Assembly (NCBI GenBank): GCA_016222805.1
Contig: JACRQG010000004.1
Location: forward strand, 1-64,000
Direction: 5' to 3'
DNA: 64,000 nucleotides
Origin: Verrucomicrobiota bacterium
GTDB taxonomy: Bacteria > Verrucomicrobiota > Verrucomicrobiia > Opitutales > Opitutaceae
The notes below the pieces were generated by a model that searched no databases, was not told the origin of the DNA, and worked only from the letters and a program-made list of their open reading frames with translations. Position numbers and translations under genes: made by a program. The number at the start of each line of letters is the position of its first letter. The stretch's first letter is position 1. This document shows, in pieces, positions 60,319 to 64,000 of the stretch.

Positions 60319-61116
60319 ATGAACTCCTCCGCCCCTCGCCTCGCCTCCCTGATTTCGCGGCTGGCCCTCGCCGGCCTCGTCTACGCCCTGCCCGTGCGGG
60401 CCGGCGTCGGGGTGGGGGCGAAGCCGCTGGCCGGGGCCGAGGTGATCTTCGATGGCACGCGCGAGATGCTGGACGCGAAGTGGACCTACTGGGAGGGCCC
60501 GCGTTTCGCCTCCGCGCTGCCGATCAAGTGGAAGATTGTCGAGGATCCCGTGGATCGGGGCACCGTCCTGATGAGCTGGGATCCGGCGGCCCCCAAGGGG
60601 CGCTATGGCGCGGCCGACATCGTGACCAAGAAGGCGTACCGCGACTTCCGGCTGCACGTGGAGTTCCTGGTGATGGCCGAAGGCGGCAACAGCGGGGTGT
60701 ATCTGCAGAATCGCTACGAGATCCAGATCCAGGACGGGGATGGCACCAAGCATGGCATGGGCTCGGTGATCAACGAGACCCCCTCCCCCTACTACCTCTA
60801 CAAGGGGCTGCGCCAGTGGAACTCCTACGACCTCCTGTTCCGCGCCGCGCGCTTCAAGGACGGCAAGCTGCTGGAGAAGGCGCGGGTGACGCTGTACTTC
60901 AACGGCGTGAAGATCCACGCCAACCAGGAGATCAACCAGGTGTGGGGCGGGGCCAATTCGGGACTCGACGGCGGCAACGATGGCGGCAAGGGCATCACCG
61001 ACACGCCGGGCGGCCTCAAGCTGCAGTGCGAAGGGCACGATGTGCGATTCCGCAACATCTGGATCAAGGAAATGGACCTGCCGCGGCCGAACACGAACTT
61101 CCTGCGCGAGGACTGA
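60319..61116 (+). CDS. DUF1080 (3-keto-disaccharide hydrolase-like) secreted protein
   Basis: The 265-residue secreted protein has a signal peptide and the DUF1080 fold: EVIFDGTREMLDAKW, SWDPAAPKGRYGAADIVTKKAYRDFRLHVEF, GGNSGVYLQNRYEIQIQD and a final VRFRNIWIKEMD. DUF1080 proteins are lectin-like concanavalin folds; some cleave 3-keto-disaccharides. They are abundant in Verrucomicrobiota and Planctomycetota. ATG 60319 is chosen for its signal peptide. Its partner receptor follows after 112 bp. Confidence 0.87.
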   Translation: MNSSAPRLASLISRLALAGLVYALPVRAGVGVGAKPLAGAEVIFDGTREMLDAKWTYWEGPRFASALPIKWKIVEDPVDRGTVLMSWDPAAPKGRYGAADIVTKKAYRDFRLHVEFLVMAEGGNSGVYLQNRYEIQIQDGDGTKHGMGSVINETPSPYYLYKGLRQWNSYDLLFRAARFKDGKLLEKARVTLYFNGVKIHANQEINQVWGGANSGLDGGNDGGKGITDTPGGLKLQCEGHDVRFRNIWIKEMDLPRPNTNFLRED

Positions 61117-61228
61117 GGCCGATGCGGTGCCGTCCGCCGGGCGCCACGACGAGAGCACCGGGAAGATCATGACGCCCCGAGTGAATCTCCATTGCGGGCG
61201 GCAGGCTGATTTGCGACGGTGCCGGCCG

Positions 61229-63496
61229 ATGATCGGCGCACTGCGGAGCTTCCTCCTCGTCGGCGGCCTGCTGGCCCTGGGCCTCGCGGCCGGGCCGGCG
61301 CCGGTCCGGGCGCAGGTGAAGCCGCCGGATCCGCCGGCCGCGGTCGTGACCCCGGCCCCGGAGACGCGTCCGGAGCGCGAGACGAAGGAGCGGCCGATGG
61401 TGCTGGAGCGCGTGGATGTGCAAGCGCGCCCCGACGACGAGCATTTCGACGTCACGGGCATGGGTTCGTACGAGGCCCAGGTCCGGGAGGCTCCGTTCTC
61501 GAACGACATGATCAGCGTCGATGCGCTGGAAGATGATCCGGGGACGATGGAGCTGGCGACGGAACTTGGGCTGATCGCGACCCCGGCCGCGGTGGATCTG
61601 GCGACGGGAGACAGCCGCGTGGGCCTGCGGGGTTTTCCCACGCCGCTGTTGAGCAATGGATTCGTTCGCATGGGCGGGATCGATGTCCTGAACGTGGGGC
61701 GCACGGTGATCATCCAGGGGGCGCTGGTGCCGGTGCTGGGCCGCGCGGCCCCCGGGGGCATCCAGGACTACTGGAGCAATCGTCCGCGGGCCACGCGCAG
61801 CCGCACGGTCGCCTACACCCTCGGCACGCTGGAGCGGCAGGCCTTCTCGGCGGAGTTCAACGGTCCGACCGTGCCCCAGAAGGCGTGGCACCGGCTGGCG
61901 GTGGACTGGAACCGCAAAACGGGGCCGGAGACCTTCACGGCGACGGACACGCGGTCGTTCAGCGGCGCGATGACCTGGCGCCACAGCTCGTTTGCGAGCA
62001 CGCTCGTCTCGCTGGATTTCTATCAACTGCGCGGGGCGGTGGCACCGGGCATCCCGGAGTACCGGGTGGCCAGCGGTCAGAAGATCGTGGGGCCTTACCT
62101 GGGATTGGCGGGATTCAACGCCCTGGGCCCCCAGGCCGGCATCCGCCGCCGCAGTGCGGTGGCGAGCGCAATTCTCGACGCGCAGGTGCATCCCAAGGTG
62201 GCGCTGCGGGCCGGGATCGAGGGCTGGTGGCGGCGGATCGAACAGGACCGGTTCACCACCGGGTTGATCAACCTGACCACGGGACGGTTTGAGGGCATCC
62301 GGGAACCGATGCACGCGGAACAGCCGCAGAGCGCCCTGGTGGTGCGGTCGGACATCACCGGGCGGTTTGCGGTCCGGCAGACCGATCACAAGCTGATGCT
62401 CGCCGTCAGCCACACGTTGACCGACTACTATCGCGAGGATCGGGCGCTGTCGCTCGCGTTGCGCAACGCCCTGCCGGTGACCCTGCGGACCTTCAATCCG
62501 GCGGCACCCGACTATTCCCTCTTTCCCTACAGCCAGGAGGCCTACAGCCGCATCCTCACGGATCGTCGGGAGTGGGCCCGGTTCACGGCGATCGAAGCCA
62601 GCGAGCGGATGAGCCTCGCCAAGGGGCGCACGGTCCTGACCGCCGGAATCCGGCAGGACCTGGTCGGCCTGCGCGTGTACGATCGCCGGGTGGGACTGGC
62701 GCCGGCCCTGGCGCGGGTGAAGGACACCGCCGGGCAGCTGACCGGACACTTCGGGGTGAATGTCCAGGCGGTGCCGAGCCGTTTGCTTTTCTTTGGCACG
62801 GCCAGTTCGGCGTTCAACCCCTCGACGCGGGTGGACCAGCGGACGGGCCAGATTCAGGGCAACGAAACCACCCGTGGCGTGGAGGGGGGCGCGAAACTTC
62901 GCCTGGCCGAGGGGGATTTTTCCATCACCGCGTCGGGATTCACGTTCGTCAACCAGGACATCTCGCGCCGCAATCCTCTCTACGGTGACCCGGTGCAGGA
63001 TGCGAACCACACCCAGCCGCAGTTGGTGGCGGCGGGCCAGGAGGAGTATACGGGCGGCAAGATCGAAGGCCGCTGGAGGCCCATCCTTCCGCTTTCGTTC
63101 TCGTTGCTGGGGTCGTATGTCCGCGGCATCACGACCGCATCGCCGGACCTGCCCGAGGAAGTGGGGCGCCGGCTGACCCGCTATCCGCCCTTCAACACGA
63201 GCCTGTCGGCGAGCTATTCCTTCGGTGCGGGCTTCTGGCAGGGCCTGGCCGTCAGCGGCAGCTGGGTGTATGTCTCGGATTTCACCGCCTATTACGAGGA
63301 TCGTCAGCGGTACCGGCTGGATTACCCCGGCCATGGCCTGGTGTACCTGACCGCCAGCTATTCGCGCCGCCTCCGCGACATCACCCACAGCTTCGTCCTG
63401 TCAGTCCGCAATCTCTTCGACCGGGACCTCCTGCGCAGCCTGAATCGCCTCGGGGGCGAACGCGAGTGGGTCCTGACCTACCGCCTCTACTTCTGA
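61229..63496 (+). CDS. TonB-dependent receptor
   Basis: The protein has about 755 residues, with a signal peptide (LLVGGLLALGLAAGPAPVRA), a Pro-rich spacer, and a plug in which DSRVGLRGFPTPLLSNGFVRMGGIDVLNVGR leads to APGGIQDYWSNRP, followed by barrel strands ending in WVLTYRLYF with a terminal Phe. The plug and the aromatic strands are siderophore-receptor-like, but nothing decides the ligand. Alternative start: ATG 61169. It may share a promoter with the DUF1080 gene. Confidence 0.85.
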   Translation: MIGALRSFLLVGGLLALGLAAGPAPVRAQVKPPDPPAAVVTPAPETRPERETKERPMVLERVDVQARPDDEHFDVTGMGSYEAQVREAPFSNDMISVDALEDDPGTMELATELGLIATPAAVDLATGDSRVGLRGFPTPLLSNGFVRMGGIDVLNVGRTVIIQGALVPVLGRAAPGGIQDYWSNRPRATRSRTVAYTLGTLERQAFSAEFNGPTVPQKAWHRLAVDWNRKTGPETFTATDTRSFSGAMTWRHSSFASTLVSLDFYQLRGAVAPGIPEYRVASGQKIVGPYLGLAGFNALGPQAGIRRRSAVASAILDAQVHPKVALRAGIEGWWRRIEQDRFTTGLINLTTGRFEGIREPMHAEQPQSALVVRSDITGRFAVRQTDHKLMLAVSHTLTDYYREDRALSLALRNALPVTLRTFNPAAPDYSLFPYSQEAYSRILTDRREWARFTAIEASERMSLAKGRTVLTAGIRQDLVGLRVYDRRVGLAPALARVKDTAGQLTGHFGVNVQAVPSRLLFFGTASSAFNPSTRVDQRTGQIQGNETTRGVEGGAKLRLAEGDFSITASGFTFVNQDISRRNPLYGDPVQDANHTQPQLVAAGQEEYTGGKIEGRWRPILPLSFSLLGSYVRGITTASPDLPEEVGRRLTRYPPFNTSLSASYSFGAGFWQGLAVSGSWVYVSDFTAYYEDRQRYRLDYPGHGLVYLTASYSRRLRDITHSFVLSVRNLFDRDLLRSLNRLGGEREWVLTYRLYF

Positions 63497-63740
63497 GCGA
63501 CGCCCCAGGGCGGTGGGGCGGGGCCGGCGGGCCTGCAAGGAGCCGTTCGAAGCCGTGCGGCGCGGCGCCGTAACGCGGTGCGGGCTGTGGCGTCTCGCAG
63601 GATCCATTCCCCGGTTTCCGGGCCCTCAGGTCAGGCCCGGAAGCCGTTGATCGAAACCTTTGACCCGTCCCTGATTTCACCTGAACAATTCACCTTGCGG
63701 TGGGCCGGCGCGCCCTTCCGGTCTTCTAACTCCTCTCGTC

Positions 63741-64000
63741 GTGCAGATCCTTCGTTACCCTGCGATTCCCCTCCTGTTCCGGGCCACGCCGGCCGTCGCC
63801 GGCCTCCTGATCGGAGGGTGGGCCGGATGCGGGCGTCCTCCCCCGCCACCGGCTCCGAAGGCGGCCCCCGCTCCGGCGGCGGCTCCCCAGGGGGCCACTG
63901 CGACGGCCGCAGCGACGCCGGCCACCCCGGCGCCAGCCGCGCCGGTGGCCGCCAAGGCCGGGGCGCCAGGGGAGGTGCCGGGCGGGCCGCGGCGGGTGTC
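63741..64000 (+). CDS. Lipoprotein, N-terminal part (runs off the window)
   Basis: A GTG at 63741 opens a frame with a lipoprotein signal: a hydrophobic stretch ending GWAGC, then a long Pro/Ala-rich linker (PPPPPAPKAAPAPAAAP). No stop occurs before the window edge. This is the way many RND-type periplasmic adaptor proteins begin in this group, but the fold-bearing part is not visible, so that is only one possibility. The 244 bp before it hold no clear feature. Confidence 0.5.
   Translation, partial: MQILRYPAIPLLFRATPAVAGLLIGGWAGCGRPPPPPAPKAAPAPAAAPQGATATAAATPATPAPAAPVAAKAGAPGEVPGGPRRV

Overview
The window is GC-rich, densely coded bacterial chromosome. It most resembles the Verrucomicrobiota, probably an Opitutaceae-type bacterium. 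The basis is inference from gene content: a stand-alone SWIB-domain protein, large TonB-dependent receptors (one with a carboxypeptidase-like N-terminal module), a DUF1080 sugar-hydrolase relative, several proline/alanine-rich secreted or anchored proteins, and a trimeric [FeFe] hydrogenase. No rRNA, tRNA, CRISPR array or prophage was seen. The only mobile element is the end of an IS481-type insertion sequence at the left edge, which appears to have cut a small membrane-protein gene.

Layout. 1-3.3 kb: IS remnant, interrupted gene, SAM methyltransferase, SGNH esterase, RarD-type permease, small lipoprotein. 3.6-12 kb: a proline-rich anchored protein with four Lys-Pro-Arg repeats, an M19-type dipeptidase homologue lacking part of its metal site, an S9 peptidase divergent from a MATE exporter, and a beta-barrel protein. 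12-16.7 kb: DUF167, a PLP enzyme of the cystathionine gamma-synthase class, exonuclease III, an SRPBCC protein overlapping a CinA-type amidase, and a SYLF protein. 16.8-19.8 kb: an ABC exporter operon (ATPase, permease, small zincin). 19.9-27.4 kb: an LTXXQ-like secreted protein with a strong terminator, an FAD oxidoreductase, an AEC transporter, and a two-gene ABC exporter with complementary degenerate ATP sites.

27.4-32 kb: SWIB protein with its own terminator; then an operon of an SPFH (stomatin-like) membrane protein, a DUF1737-like protein, a tiny membrane protein and an Arc-type ribbon-helix-helix protein, headed by a 28-bp near-perfect palindrome; then a hybrid histidine kinase. 32-38.8 kb: EamA permeases between two diverged paralogues of an unknown anchored helical protein, and a Ski2-like helicase. 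39-43.4 kb: hydC-hydB-hydA. HydC and HydB each carry what looks like an internal duplication, and HydB lacks both its N-terminal cysteines and the C-terminal ferredoxin domain seen in well-studied bifurcating enzymes.

43.5-64 kb: three TonB-dependent receptors, an esterase, uracil phosphoribosyltransferase, a penicillin-acylase relative, DUF3016, an S4 RNA-binding protein, a thioesterase, an RRM protein followed by a DEAD-type RNA helicase (both RNA-remodelling), an Fe-S type uracil-DNA glycosylase convergent with a 2-hydroxyacid dehydrogenase, an FKBP prolyl isomerase, a DUF1080 protein and the start of a lipoprotein gene. The physiological picture is a Gram-negative heterotroph with outer-membrane nutrient receptors and a capacity for H2/NADH exchange. 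All functions are read from motifs; no database search was possible.
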